Assembly (NCBI RefSeq): GCF_000002425.4
Contig: NC_037257.1
Location: forward strand, 7,980,533-8,044,532
DNA: 64,000 bases
Direction: 5' to 3'
Source: Physcomitrium patens
Taxonomy: Eukaryota > Streptophyta > Bryopsida > Funariales > Funariaceae
A model generated the notes under the pieces. It saw nothing but the letters and a program-made list of their open reading frames with translations. It ran no database searches and was not told the DNA's origin. Every line of letters starts with the position of its first letter. Position 1 is the stretch's first letter. The position numbers were made by a program, and so were the translations under genes. Of this stretch, positions 32,861-46,888 are shown in pieces.

Positions 32861-33389
32861 TCTTAATTATCTCAAAACTTTTTAGAACTTGCTAGAATAT
32901 TCTAAAAACCTTCTAGAAATCTTTTGAAAAGCTTTTAGAACCTTTTAAAATTTAATAGAATATTTTAGAATATTTTTAGAATCTTCTTGTTGAATGTCTA
33001 TAGTAAAGATAGTTTAAATAAATTAAGTTTTTAACAAATATATTATAATTTATTATTTATTTAAAATAATTTAAATAAAAGTGTTTTGATTTCTTAAAAA
33101 CTTATACCACAAAATTTTAGTATTTACATCTATTAATTTTTTTGACTTATTTATTTTAATTTTAAATGTATTTAATATGCTCAAATAATAATATTTCAGA
33201 TTTTTTCATAAATTTTTAGCATGCAAACTAATAAAAAAAATCCAACCACAATCAATTTTCATATAAGGACCAAGCAATTCTATCAAGCATGTAAAAAAAA
33301 TGCTCTAAAACATGAAACCTAAAAGTCATAGTTTGAATCCACCAACTCTATGGAAGTTTGAAGGTGTGCTACCTTTCAAGTAGGGAGAT

Positions 33390-33960
33390 TGATACCACAG
33401 GCAAAGAATGGAGAAGGAAAATCAAATGAGAATTCCTGACATTTACAGAGAGACATAGTGAAGGAAGGATACTTTAGAGGATCCCAACACTGCAATTGCT
33501 GCTTGTCTGTCTATCTCTGTGTGTGTGTGTGTTGTGCTCTTCACAGTTGATGTGTCTTTACACAGTCATGGACTGGACTGGACCGTAACTAGTAGTGTGT
33601 ATGTAGCAAGGGACTTGATATCTAAAACCCAGCTCCTGCAGCTTACATCAAGGAATGCAGCAAGGAACCTGCAATTTGGTGGGTGCCTTGTGCTCCATAG
33701 CTGCACCATGTTGAGCTCATTCCTCCTCTCTCTCTCTCTCTCTCTCACAGTCATGGAGCTGGAGAGTGGGAAGCACGAGCTTAACAATGAGAGCTCCTGA
33801 CTGTTCCTCCGTTGTGGGTTGAGTTGCCATTCCAGCCATCGACATCAACATTGACATCTGGTAAGTTTTAGGGTTTTTGTGGAGTGGTCTCAACAACTTC
33901 AAATCAGTTGCTGTTGTTGTTGTCACTGTCCTGGTGGAGCTCCATATAATTGTAGTTAAT
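33390..33960 (+). other. Small GC-richer island inside AT-rich DNA
   Basis: About 570 bases of balanced composition between AT-rich blocks. It holds a GT run (33519-33531), a CT run (33725-33746), an open frame at 33519-33800 of unknown meaning, a consensus donor CTG/GTAAGT at 33861 and a telo-box at 33869-33876. It looks like a gene start or leader exon stranded among repeats, or an LTR. No protein family is recognisable. Confidence 0.35.
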
Positions 33961-36900
33961 GACCCACATGTAAACTAGTTTGTGCATTCTTGTTAGTGTA
34001 GGATTTGGGTACCAAAGTTACCAAAACTTGGTGTACTCAGTCAATAGTTAGTGTATTGTGGCAGCCTGTTTAAATTTAAGTGAGAATTAAGCAACAAAAA
34101 TTATAATTTTTTTTTTTTGAAGTGCATTTAGTTTTTACTTTAAAGTTGGGATATTTTTTTGTTGCAATTCTGGAAGTAGTTGATGTACTTACTTAGAAAA
34201 CGAAGTTGGAATTAGTTATTGAAATCAACTTTTAAAATTAAAAAAATAAGAAAAATAATATTTTAGATTTAATTTTTCAAAAAAAAATACATATACAAAA
34301 CACATCATTAAAATGATCCAAAACAATTATACACATGACATGTTCAAATCCTTCAGTGCAAAATAATATAAATCCATTAGCCTTGTTCTTGATACCAATA
34401 GCAATTGGTATATATTTGGTAGTATGAGATTCTAAATATACATGATAAGTTAAAAACATTTATATATAAACAATGGTAACAAAATCTTTAATGTCTCAAC
34501 AATAAATAATCAAGTTGATTTTTAAAAAATTATAATGTTTTGTACCTTTATAAATTTGAAAAGCTGGCATTAAAAATTAGACAATAGTAAGAATTATCAT
34601 GATGTATGGAGAATGTATGTTTGAACTTAAATCATAATTTAGAGAAAATAACAAAGATTAAGAAGGACTTTTCTTACTAAAGGGCATGAATGTGAATATG
34701 CTGGCTTTATTGTGTCTCTCTCCCTATATATATATATATATATAAACATATATTATCATAAATACATCTATATAGGGTATTGTTGATGTCACTATAGTTT
34801 TTGTTATTGCCACTACAACCCACTCAACATTTTTTAAAATTTTATTATTCCAATTAAATAATTTGTTCAATCAAATAATTTGAAAGATATTGAACAAAAA
34901 ACAAGTGATTGGTTTGAAAAGTACTAAACAAAGGTAGCAAGTGGTGAATGGAAGGTTGTGGTGGAAATAACAAAAACTATTGTGATATTAGCAAAACCCC
35001 GTACAAAAATAACAAAAAATGAGAATAATATAAAAAAATGATATTTAATTTGCACAATTCTCTAGAGATGAAGACTAAAATCCAGAACTAATAACATTTA
35101 TAAATAAACAAATAAATCGTTGTCAACACACTTGAGCTCAAACTTCCAGAAAGACATCAAAAAGCCACAAAGACGTTGAATACTAATATTAACAATGGAC
35201 CCATCTTCTTTCATGCATCCACCACAAGCTGCTCAATGTTTTCAACTCAACGGACGAAGTAAAGTCCAACAGAACGAATGAAAAACAAGAGAGAACGAAA
35301 AGAAAGCAACAGAACAATATCATTCATGATAAAACAGTTAAAAAGATAAAAAAACAAACAAGCATATAAAAAAATGGGGGGGGGGGCAGAGAAAAATAAC
35401 AAGGACCATGAGAGAAGGATTTAATTTATAACTTGTTATAGAGCACCGAATTTACTATCCAAGTCTTTAATTGGGTTGGGCCTAAAAGTCAAGGGCCTTC
35501 TTCTTATTATATATATATATATATATATATTAAACATATTATAACCTTTCTCGGTATTCTAACCTTTCGAACTATGGCATAATAATATTCAGCTGGAGTC
35601 ATGGGGGGTGGGGGTGGGGGCTCAGTCCACGTCATCCCATTCGGTCTCCACGTCAGCCATGTTGTCCCATACCGTTTGTTGCCATTTGCTGATGTTGGAG
35701 AACATAAACCGCAACACTTCTTCAGATATTTTCCACCACCTTCGTGGAGCTTGTGGGTGCCGTTCGTCTTTCTTTTGGTTCCAATTCATTATTGTGTCGA
35801 ATAATTAGGAAGTGTTAATGTAATGTTGAGTTAATGCGAAAGAATAGCTTTACCTGCTAACACTAATATCCAACAATTAACGTATGATTATATGGACATA
35901 CTAAGTTGCAATGTACATTTTAAAAATTTGTGATTTATAATTCAAAAATTTGGTTTTTATAACTATGAGGTATTACCAAGAGATTTCTTTGTAATTTTTC
36001 GAGATGTAGTTCTATTGAATACATATTTGCAAATATTTTGTAGTTGTTGGATATGTCTTTGTTTATTAGAAATTAATATTGTTCTTTCTTGTGAATGATT
36101 GAAGATAAGTATGTTATTTTTCTTTTTGAAGTTCTACTAAATGTGAATTATAAAACGATGTGTTACTGATTTTTTTAATTAATATATTTTTAACTTAAAA
36201 ACGAAATATTTTTAGATTTTTTTAATTGCTTTTTGGTTTACATAAAAATAAAAATAAAAAAAAATCAAACGAGAATCTTTAAATTAGATGTGAATTCTTT
36301 TTAACTTTGTATATTCTAAGATAATTTTGATCCAACTAAACAGTTATAATTGTCTTATGAATGTTTGTTTTATTGTGGCTGTGTTACATGGATATTGTAT
36401 TTGGTGGTATCATACTAGGGGTCACTTTTCCTCAACAAAATTGATTAATAATTACTTAGCGAAAAACTTTTGTATTCAGCTTTAGAATTCATACTGATCT
36501 TTATTCCACTTTCTTATTATTGTTTTCCTAAGATTTTATATGTGGTTTAAGAAGGCATTATTTTCATCTAACCTATTAGCTATAATTTTCAAAATTTTAG
36601 GTTGTATTTTGATTTAAGATTTATATATATATATATATATATATATACTTAAAAACACATAACTAATCTAAAGAAGGCTTGTAGATGTATAATAAATTTT
36701 GTAAAAAATTACAGAGAACAGATACAAAAAAAACATCTAAAGTTTAAACCTAAATTTTTCAACAAATTTAAAAGATTTCAGACGGCCCATAAAATTTTAG
36801 ACTGTAGAGACGGTAGTGTTGTAAGATAGAAAATTAAATTTTTCTATTATAGGGTGACTATCTCAATTGTCTTTGATTCTTAATAGATCTTTAATTTTAA

Positions 36901-39250
36901 ATCTGAATAATTTAAATAAGAAGAGATTACTAAGAATAACGACTCTAAATAAATAATATACTTCTAAATTACCCACACCTAAATCAAGATTTAAAATTCA
37001 AACATTTTACATGCATTGACTCAAAATTATCTATTGAAGCACTACTTACAAGTTTTTTTTAGAGCTCTATTGGATATCTTTAATTAATATCTTGACGCTT
37101 CTTATAAAATAATAAGTTTTATTTAAAATCAACATAAATTATAGAAAATAGATGCTAGTGTTATATATGATTATAATTTGTTGAACTAAATTCAATCTAA
37201 TAGAGTACATATACTTGGGTTTTTTTTGTACTCTTAGAATCAAAAAAAATCTCTATTACTAAAAACAATTTATCTATGCCATAAAAGATGCCAGAGCATA
37301 GATTGAGTTTTTTTTCTTAAAAAAATGTATCAATTCATAAAAAAAAGAAAGGTATTTAAGTTGATATAAGAGTTGATTTCACCTAGTTGTTAATATTAAG
37401 TTTCATTGAAAAATTAAATGTATTTATAAATCTAAAAACTATGTTTTTCTTTTTTCTATGTTGTTGTAGAATTATGCATATATATGTATATATATATATA
37501 GGTCAAGGATCAATTGAATTTCTTAATGATTTGGTTTTTAATTAAATTATCGATTTATTTCTATTTTAGATAAATAAAATATTTCTATTATTAAAATTTA
37601 TCATTTTAAGAAGATAGTTTTTACAAATATATAAAATATTTTATTAATAAATAGTCTTATAAGTTAATAGAATTTTTCTAATATATGCTTTAAAAATATA
37701 TTTATATAATTTAGTTGTAATCAATGATTTGTTGGAGCATTGGTTGTAATCTTAATTGTCACATTTTTTAAAATATTAAACATAGAAAGTAATAAAATAA
37801 ATATAGGAAATTAAATCTTATTTAATAAGAAGAACATTTTTATTACTAAGGTCTTGATTGTTTTTTTTAATTAAAAAAATAAAAATAAAAATAAAAAAAT
37901 TGTCAAGGCTTGCAATTAATTTATAGATCTTTGATTTTTTAAGAATAAACTTGTCTGTATAAACCTTCCAACATTAAGTGCCGATCCCCTAGTATAAGAA
38001 TATTAGTGATTAGGTTTAAATCTAGAAGGTTAGGACATTTGACAAATTTATATTCTTTTGTTACTACATCTAGTATTAAATTGTATTTTGCCAAAGTAAT
38101 ACAAAGGCAATAAAGGTTTTGATCTTTGAATTTGTTTAAATCTCAAGTTAAGTTTGTGGTGTTAAGATATCCATAATATATTAAAATTTACACATATTGT
38201 TCTTATATTTATTTTTTATTATACTAAATGTATGATTTATTTTTATTTATTTATTTCACTAGAATTATTTTTTATTTTAAAATAATTTGTGCTAGATTTT
38301 ATTAAACTAAGTCTTAATGTATGATATTTTTAATTGCTATTATTAAAGACAGTTCTTCTATGTAGTAAGCATAAAATTGTAATAAATTAATATTTTTTAA
38401 TTTTTTTGGTCATATAATTAATGACTCTAAAAAAATTATCATGTTTCTATAGTATTAATTGTAATATAAGAATAAGGTCTAATTTTATAAGATTCATTTT
38501 TTATTTACCAATAATACTTTAATCTATTGAGTGTCTAAATTTATATTGAATATTTATCAAAATAATTTCAAGTCAAAATTTAAATTGGAGTTTCAAAAAA
38601 ATTAGAGCATAATAATCAAATTTTAGTGTTTACTCTTATAACAAATAGATAACAGTTATGATTTCATAAGAATCTAATAGCAACAATTTTTAGCCATGCC
38701 TAAATTGTTGATTTTATGAAAGTAAAAATAAAAAAACATTCACCAACAAAACATTCTAACTACAAAGAGTAGCCAAGTTTCTTTTTTTGTAGATTTAAAA
38801 AATATGCTTCAAAAACATTTAAGAGTTTGTTTCCTACAAGATCTATAATAATTTTAAATTGTTCTACAAGTTACATTTCTTATTTACTAATCTTTTAATC
38901 TTGAACATGTTAATTCCTTCATATTTCTCTATAGTTAAATATTTTGTAGTATAACATCTTTCCACCTTTTCTTACTTCATTATACAATGTTGGTTTGATC
39001 TTATATTAGCCATTGTCTTGTTTGGTTGTGCAGTTGGTAAATTGCCACCATTACTATTTGCTTGTAAGACCATTATATGATGCTCACTTGATTGGTAAAC
39101 TTGTACATATACATGTATTATGTGCTTAAAAGTTATCACACTATTTCTCTTCCAAATCTTCACTACTATGCTATGTTTTCTTGTTGAAAAAACACAGCTT
39201 CTTCATTTTTAAATTGCTAACTCTAATCTCTATTTGATTGGTAGTCTTAA
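33960..39250. other. AT-rich intergenic block
   Basis: Very AT-rich DNA with poly-A/T tracts and (TA)n at 34727-34743, 35508-35530, 36622-36647 and 37485-37500. A short balanced patch at 35590-35810 starts with a G-rich run and has a 66-codon frame with no recognisable product. The rest shows no gene. Confidence 0.6.
36622..36647. repeat. (TA)n microsatellite
   Basis: A TA run of about 26 bases within the AT-rich block. Confidence 0.9.
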
Positions 39251-39721
39251 CTCAAAACTAATTGACCTAAAATCTTGACAATCAACCCCAAAATAGTTGC
39301 CAAGTGCTGATTAGTGTATTGTAAGTGTGGTATAAGCCAATTAGCACCTCTATTAGTAACACTACGACTACAATTGTTGGGGTCACTGCAAGCCATCGCG
39401 TAGTAACCACGATCTGTTCATGAATCCTAAAGACAATCACTGTCACAATGCTTATGAAAAATTGCTTTTCAATGTAACTTATAGGGCTCAAGACTCTATC
39501 AACACGATTTCGAGCAGCTTCCTCCGACGATCTGCTCAAAAACAACAGCTTTAGCATGAACTGTGGAATCTCATCACAAATACACACACACACACACTTT
39601 TCGAGCCAGTGATGTGTGCAAATTCATCATGTGTATGCAAATCTAGCACGAGAATGGTTTACTGCGACGTCGCGGGGATCTGGCAACCTGCCGCCGGACT
39701 GGACCCAAATTTGACCAAGCA

Positions 39722-40111
39722 ATGGCGGAGCGAGGGGTGGGCACAAACAACAGTAGCTGCCTGGCTGGCTGGTTCAGTGTGGACACTGTGCAGTTTGGGT
39801 TGTGGGCGAAGAACAAGACAGACAGACAAACAGACAGAGAGAGCGGCACTATGAGGCCAAAGCTGTGGGACCGAATGGTTGCTAAGGCGCTGCTCTGTCT
39901 GACAAGCGCTTTTGCGGAGGGCCTTGTTCTCAATTGTGCCACCAGGTGGAGTGTGGCGCGGCAGATGCCGCAGCATGCGTTCCTCTTCATGCTTGGCGTG
40001 GCAGCTTTGAACGCGTTGGGATCCTGGTTACAATCCGCCTGCTTTGCCAAAACCGACGCTGGCCGTCTCTGTTTCGCTCGCTCCTACTTCATCCATCCAC
40101 CGGAACAGTGA
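39722..40111 (+). CDS. Hypothetical orphan ORF, 129 aa
   Basis: Begins at an ATG in good context (GCAATGG) with a typical MAE start. The product is cysteine- and tryptophan-containing, with two moderately hydrophobic stretches (about residues 54-70 and 88-103). I recognise no domain. A longer minus-strand frame (39643-40050) overlaps it, so at this GC level the openness may be chance. No exons can be joined on either side. Confidence 0.2.
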   Translation: MAERGVGTNNSSCLAGWFSVDTVQFGLWAKNKTDRQTDRESGTMRPKLWDRMVAKALLCLTSAFAEGLVLNCATRWSVARQMPQHAFLFMLGVAALNALGSWLQSACFAKTDAGRLCFARSYFIHPPEQ

Positions 40112-41528
40112 TGTGGGATCCATGACAAAGGTCCCCGAGTCAATGAGTACGACTCCAGTGTCAGGTGAAGTGAATGGTTAGGTGCAACTCTGGTGCTTAA
40201 TTTGGGGCAAGGAGTTGGCAAACAACGATCCAGAAGCGCACTGTCTCTAGAAAGGGCGTCCCCATCGGTCGTCTCTGAGGCATGTGATTCTCAAGGATAA
40301 CTACTGGACATTAGTCTGCTTAATTCGAGCTGAATTTTCGAAGAGCTCTTTTCTTTTCTGCCACGGGGTCGTTCACAATAAGTTACGAATTCCTGGTCGA
40401 ATGTCCTGGTACTGCGATGGGGAGCAGGGATTGATACTGGCGTTTAGCCAGACACTGATTGTATCAACCGCCTTGCAAAGCCTGCAACAGCTCACTGAAT
40501 CCCTGCTCCACGGAAGAAATTTGTCCTCGACTCCATCAATTCAACCTCAGAACGTTATCGTGGGATTTCATTTTAATTGCACAAGATATTGCCTTCTCTT
40601 TGATCCTGCATCGTACGGTACTGTTTTGTGGGTGGCGAGGAAGCGTTCTTTCTCTTCTCGCCTACCTTCAGCTTCGTACTATTTGAGGAGTAGCTAAACT
40701 TGCAGCAACTTACGACCACATTTTTTCCGGTTTCTTTGTCTTAATCGCCACAAAACATTCCAAGACGCTCCAAAGGGAAGAATGAGATGGATGAACTCAG
40801 TCACCAGCGATTGTCCTCAACCGTCTCTCCACCTTGCATTCCTGAAGTTGAGGGAGGGATCTAGACAAAATCGAAAAACAATAATACTAATGAATGGAAA
40901 AGAGTAGTTGATGATAAAGTCTCCTTAAGTGTTCTCACCAACTGCACATATCAATATTTGGAATGCATATCGAATTGCCCGTAGATCAGGGGAAGTTACG
41001 CTGTGACATGGATGCTTGCTATGGATTGAAAATAATCACAAAACTACTAAGCATCAATCACAATCGGCACAGAGGTCCATCCTCTCATGGATAAAATGAT
41101 ACTATTAATGTTAGTAAACATAAAACACGATGAGCATGACGTGTAAAAATTCGACGGCTGTAGATGTTTTTTTTCATGCGTACGTAAACTGCTGGGATTT
41201 TGTATCAACTATGCTTTGAAATTTGTCAAGAGGACAAACAAAATGAAAGGGAAAAGGAAACGCTTTGATGTTACTGTTGTCGTGTTGTCATTTATCATCT
41301 ATTTTCATTCTATTCTGCGCTAGTTTAATGTCCTAAATATGGTTTAGGATATTCTCAAAATCATATTCTTGTATTCTTCTGCATGAGAATGTCATTCAAT
41401 CTTTTTTTCTGGCTAATTGAGTCATGTATGTCTGTTCTCAAGGTGCATCGCAATCTCTTTGCGAATAAATATCATGTCAACTTATTTCCACTCGTGGACA
41501 ACAAACATGCAACCACACACACCTAAGC

Positions 41529-41579
<51 letters not shown>

Positions 41580-41584
41580 TGTGT
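41529..41584. repeat. Compound (GT)n(TA)n(GT)n microsatellite
   Basis: GT repeats at about 41529-41543, TA repeats at 41544-41570, then GT/GC repeats. The flanking GT blocks suggest expansion of a TA core within a GT repeat. Confidence 0.9.
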
Positions 41585-43139
41585 TTACAACATGTAATTA
41601 AGTAACTTTAACGATGTTGGCACACGTGGGGAGGGTGGAAATGTAACTGAATCAAAGTATGGATAAAAAACACACAAAACTCTTGGGATTGTAGATATGA
41701 AGAGAGGAATGATTCATCGAAATATGTAACACATCAAAGAATCGTTTTCCACCTGAGCGAACAAAGTTCTACCAACCACACTTGCTCTGATTCTTATACG
41801 CATCACACTTATTGCAAAAAGCTACTATTTACCACTAATCCTCGTTTTCTTCCACCACTAATAAGGACACCCTACATTGATCACACATAAACACAAGCTT
41901 CCAAACTTGAGTCGCCACGTAAAAGTCTACTAAAACAAAAAGCCTACTCGATTCATTGGTTACAAACTAAAATCCGCTACTACCAGCAATGAACCGAAAT
42001 TATTGATCAGGAACAATTCCATCGACGTTGATTTCGTCAGATTTTTCCATATTTAATGGAAAGGAGTCCGTATTATCGACTAACTGTCAGTTAGCAGATA
42101 TTCACAATAATGTCAATGATTAACGCTTTTCCTGTGAAGATATTGTTTCGAGGGTTCATACCCATAATTCACGAGATTAAAAACATCAACAAAGCATCAG
42201 CACAGAAGTCATTCACCCCCACCTGGAGTTGAATCGCTCCGCTAACCTCCACATCATTTCGAGAACGAAAGCATGCAGTTGCGGTTACTGCGACTCGAAG
42301 CACAAAACCAGGCCCATGAGTCTGCAAGATGCAATTTCAAGCTCATTCGTGTCCAAAGAGTCGAACACAGCGACACAACGCTAAACCCCCTTGGAATCCT
42401 TCAGTTCTCATCTGATCCACCCACGTGAAAGCCATGCAGGCACCCAATTTTGAGGCAACTCCTAGTTGACCTTTATCGTGATTTTTAAGTTTTACTGGTT
42501 CTTCGAAACCTACCTTGATAACCATATCGTTTGGTCGGTGGGCCGCAAGAGAGCGCCACCTACCTCCACATCATAAAAAGGCTCCGACAATATCAGAAAG
42601 GAAATGAAATGTGTAATTGTCGCAGTAAGGAAACAGCGATGCAGGCAGCAGGATCCTCTGATGCTCCTCCGTCTCATTCACATGTGGGTTGCAACTAAAG
42701 CTCGTTTTTTTCCTGAAGGCAGGTGCGGCATTGCTTGTCCAACTCATAAATGCTTCCGCAACTAATTGTGGGTGCGGGAGGGGGTGGAGTTTTAGTGAAC
42801 TGCGTTGACTTTATTAAGCTCGGCTTCAACTGAAACCGAAATCAGTGGGAGGTGTGGAAGGGAAGAAGGTGGGGTAGACAGATAGTTCATAAGGGAATAG
42901 GCCTGGAAACAAACTTGACAATGAGACGTTCTCTTTATGACTTTGGCTTTTTTTCGAATAAAGAAAGAACTGTGGACGGTGATTAGTAGACGAGGGAGTG
43001 GAATCCATCGCCCTTTCCAGGGGAGTGCTTTTCACTTCTAGACTGACCTTCTGCAAAGAGGAGGTGCAGGTTTTCCCTTTTCTGTTGTGAAGAATACACT
43101 CGGGGTTGATCTTTTCAAATGTCGTTCTTGTCACTTCTG

Positions 43140-43250
43140 TGATGTCCCTCGGCTATCGACATCCATTAATTTGTTTTGTGTACATGTACAACAATTGCTT
43201 CAATAATACGTGTGCATGCACTTACATACACACATAACATATATATATAG

Positions 43251-43281
<31 letters not shown>

Positions 43282-46200
43282 AATGTGTGTATGTTTGTAT
43301 CTATGGGATTGTTGTTAGAAGCAATTGTTCGGCCAGAAATTTGAGCTAGTCCCAATTCAATTCCGAGGTGCTTTCTCTGGGTGTTTGTAGTTCAGCCAAG
43401 CTCACAACCTGGGAAAAGGTGAGTTTTTGATAAAGTAGAATAAAACTCTCAGGTCAATTAAAACTATTGAGGGAGGTGGGTCTAAATGAGATTCTTTAAT
43501 TAACTAATTTCGTTATGGGGGCATCAAGAGGGCTTTTTGGCCCCCCTCCAAATCTATACTCTTTCTGGATGTAATAATCAAATCTAGATTCTCAGTTTTT
43601 TCAATTTCTCTGCACACACTACTTTTCAAGTTGGTGGCCAGAAAAAGTGTAATGTCAGCGGACTCCATGGCCACACACACAATGTATGTCAGTGCTTTCC
43701 CATTACCAGAGCGGCAGTTACATCAAAACCTGCAAATTCATCATTGTGTTTATATATATATGAAAAAGAAAATTTTATAGAAATGTCGGAAATAAGAAGA
43801 AAGTGGCATCTTTGTTTTTTCTAGTAAAAAGTGTAGTTGATTCTCATGCACAAATTGATTGTTTATACATATACTTGGATCGTCAATGAATTCTTAGCCC
43901 GGTATTCATTTTTCTCATTGTTTGTTTGTTTTTTTGTTTTTTTCGTACCCATTTCAATTTTCAAAGCATTTACTAAAGGGAAAATATGCTTTTTAGGCTA
44001 CTACAAAGAGAACAAAAGTATGACCATATGTATATATATATATATATATGAATTGAATGATTGATTGATTGTCAGTCTCTGCCTGCCCCTGTAAGATATC
44101 CAATCCCTTCCTCTGTAAGATATCCTTTCCCTTCCTTAGTGCAAACAAATATGCCTTCTACTGTTTGATTTTTTAAAGATTATTAAACTCGAACAGTTTA
44201 TTTTAGCATGTTATTATTGGGCTGCACACATCAATTTCAAGGACAGTCATGTGTTGTCTTGTTTTGACATTTTGTGCACCAGCACAAAGGAGTGGGCACT
44301 GTAGTGTCAAAGCCTTGATCAAGTGGCTTCTTTAGAATGGCTGTCATAAAAGAATCACACACACATGTATATATATATATATATATATAATTAAAGAATG
44401 ATGGTCATAGAAGAATCACACACACATGTATATATATATATATATATAATGTGTGTGTGTGTGTGTGTGTGTGTGTACTGACAAGTGAAGAGAGATAGAA
44501 GAAAGAAAAGAAGAATAGAAACAAGAGAAAACATAATTTCAACCACAGAAGCACATGCAAGCACTGCTATTTGAATTGTTATCACTGGTGGGTGTTGACT
44601 TTATGGAAACCACTGTTTTGTTTATTTATTTGAGAACTATGTAACTAGTATTGTAATGTGATTAAATTGGTATTAAAGGAATGCTTGATTAGAATCAGAA
44701 TGTTGGTCTTCACACCCCCAAATCAAGGCAGATTTTATAGTTTAGATATTAATGTACACTTACCCTCTTGTGTGGTTCCATTGGCATAGGGCTCACTAAA
44801 AACTTTTATTGGATTTTGGTATTTTATGTGATAACCATCCATATTGTAAAGCCAATCATATTACTTTGCATGCATGACTTTTCCCATCTATTCATAAAGT
44901 TTGAAATTAGATCTAATTGTTTGTTTACTTTTGCATAGGTGTGCAAATATTTTGCCACAACAATCCAATTATGATCTACAATAGTTAAGCTTTGTGTATG
45001 TGTTCTAGTGTATGTAGACTTTCAAACATGAAGAAACTTGAAATAATTTATATGTATACATATTCATTACTTAACAAAAAATATCATTTTTTAATACTTG
45101 TATTTACAGCAGTATCAAATACTTATATTTTACTCATAGTTCTTGATATTTTATATTTCATTAGAATTAAATATTGTACAATGTAAAATATTTTTATAGC
45201 AAGATCATGATGTTCAAATAATTCTGTATTGCATAAAATTTGCCACTTGAAATTAAATTTAAAACATGCTCAAAATCAAATATTACACAAATATTGTTTC
45301 AATTCAATTGCAAATTTCACACATTTAAATTGTACTAATAAAATGGACTGAGAAATGTACTTAATCAAAATGTCAAATATTTAGTCTATGTTGTTCTGTA
45401 ATATATTATCTAATTGTCATATTATTCCTACACTCTCGCATATTCTTAATATATATTGTGTTTGATTTGTAGTTTTTTGTAAAAATATGTACATATATAT
45501 ATATATATATATATATAATGATTATGTTGCAGTTTTTATTTTGTGTTTTTCTGAGAGATTCAAATACATGAAATTTAAAATGAATGTATAAATACAAAAG
45601 ATGTTTGTGTGAAATTTAAAGATATTATTTTAAAAAAATGTTCAAAAAGTAACCATCATATAGAATAAGAAGTTTATCAATATTCATGCCTAAAAAAAAA
45701 AAAATCAATAAATCAATAAATCAATCAATCAATCAATAAGTAGATAACCCAGTTATTATTTAAAACAAATACCTCTTTTGAAACAAACACTCATTGTTGT
45801 GTTGAGGGAATCATGGCCCTCGCCTTTGCTCCTCTATTAAAAAAGCAATGTATACTCTCTCTTTTTTTCTTGCTGCGCAAAAATAAACTTGGGAATAATA
45901 CTCATAGATAAGTATTGAAAAATGATATTCTTCCCTCATTCTGTGTGCAATGAGACATCACTGAGTAGTGATGAGCCACCTCAAGAGTTTATGTATTTTG
46001 TGTTAGTAAACCTCCCTACCAGTTTGAAACACTATGGATCATCATCAACACACATAAAGATAGCATCCATAGAGCACCACTCTCCTTTTATACAAGAAGA
46101 GTTGCTTCAAGACCAAAGTACATGAATTTTACAAACTCTACAAGATTGTATAAACAATCTAAATTTGCATGTGTAGTAAAATTTGTGTAGCTGCAATTAA

Positions 46201-46860
46201 GCAAAATAATGGTTCTGAGAACACCCAATGTAGTTCAAGTGATTCACTTCTTCTGATTACAATAGGAGGAGTAGAAATATTGTAATATCTCATTAAAATT
46301 GCTCCACACCCTTACACTTTTTTTATGGGGGTTAAGTATCAAATTTAGAATGCTTCAATTGAAATGAGTACATTTGCTAAAGTTTTCAGCTGGTTGATAC
46401 ATGATTGTGAGATCAATAAAAGACGTCAATTTTAAGAACTGTATGAAAGATTGCCATCATTTAGAAAGTGCAACCAAACAAACAAAAACACGAAAATCAA
46501 TTAAACAAGTTTGATATAGGGTAAAATTTCAACACATGGGAAACCACGAACACAAAGTTGTGATACAAGGACATCAAAAAGTTAAGAGAAGAAAATCAAA
46601 AAGTAGAAAGATAAAAAGCAACATAGATCAAATGAAGAAAAAAAAATGAAAAAATGAAAAAAAATAAAAATAAAAAAATCACATATTGTTCAAAACAGCA
46701 ATCTTTCCTTGTTGTCCCTGCAACCTTGAAATTTATGTAAATAAAAAAATAAGTTAATAACCTTTCCCCCTCCACTTGTTCAAAACAAAACCCCACTCAA
46801 ATCTTTAATCCAAACCTCACATGGCGATGTGTGAAAACAATTATGCCATACATGTTCATG
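43140..46860. other. AT-rich block with microsatellites
   Basis: No gene is supportable. (TA)n runs lie at 43238-43276, 44367-44389, 44429-44449 and 45492-45517, a (GT)n run at 44450-44476, and an AATC-type tetranucleotide repeat at about 45704-45739. Confidence 0.6.
44336..44476 (+). repeat. Tandem duplication with embedded CA/TA microsatellites
   Basis: A unit of about 60 bp (GTCATAnAAGAATCACACACACATGTA followed by a TA run) occurs at 44336-44395 and again at 44397-44449, followed by a (GT)n run of about 27 bases. The units differ at a few positions. Confidence 0.85.
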
Positions 46861-46879
46861 TGTAGCAAGGCCTACTGCG

Positions 46880-46888
46880 TTAGGGTTT
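46880..46888 (+). promoter_or_regulatory. Isolated telo-box
   Basis: TTAGGGTTT at the left edge of the 46.9-48.9 kb GC island. No adjacent gene start can be named, so its relevance is uncertain. Confidence 0.25.

Larger units (their letters stand above)
29500..33380. other. AT-rich intergenic block with decayed repeats
   Basis: Low-GC sequence without a supportable gene, containing (TA)n runs at 30385-30409 and 31434-31469. A patch near 31290-31380 has a TATA-like AAGTATATATACAG followed by mixed sequence, resembling a retrotransposon LTR promoter. At 33381-33389 a purine stretch (AGGGAGAT) followed by TG resembles a polypurine tract/LTR start of Copia-like elements. Both are resemblances only: no protease, RT or integrase motif was readable here. 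Confidence 0.5.
39250..43140. other. Moderate-GC stretch with weak ORFs
   Basis: Composition like that of the genic islands, but no recognised protein. It contains the orphan frame at 39722-40111 and an unsupported frame at 40284-40697 that lacks an ATG at its left end. It also contains the compound (GT)n(TA)n(GT)n repeat at 41529-41584. It may hold a lineage-specific gene, a non-coding RNA or a dead gene. Confidence 0.45.

Noticed and set aside
33330..33390. TTTGAATCCACC resembling a tRNA B box
   Set aside because: No A box, acceptor stem or cloverleaf could be formed around it. It fits better as transposon-derived sequence.
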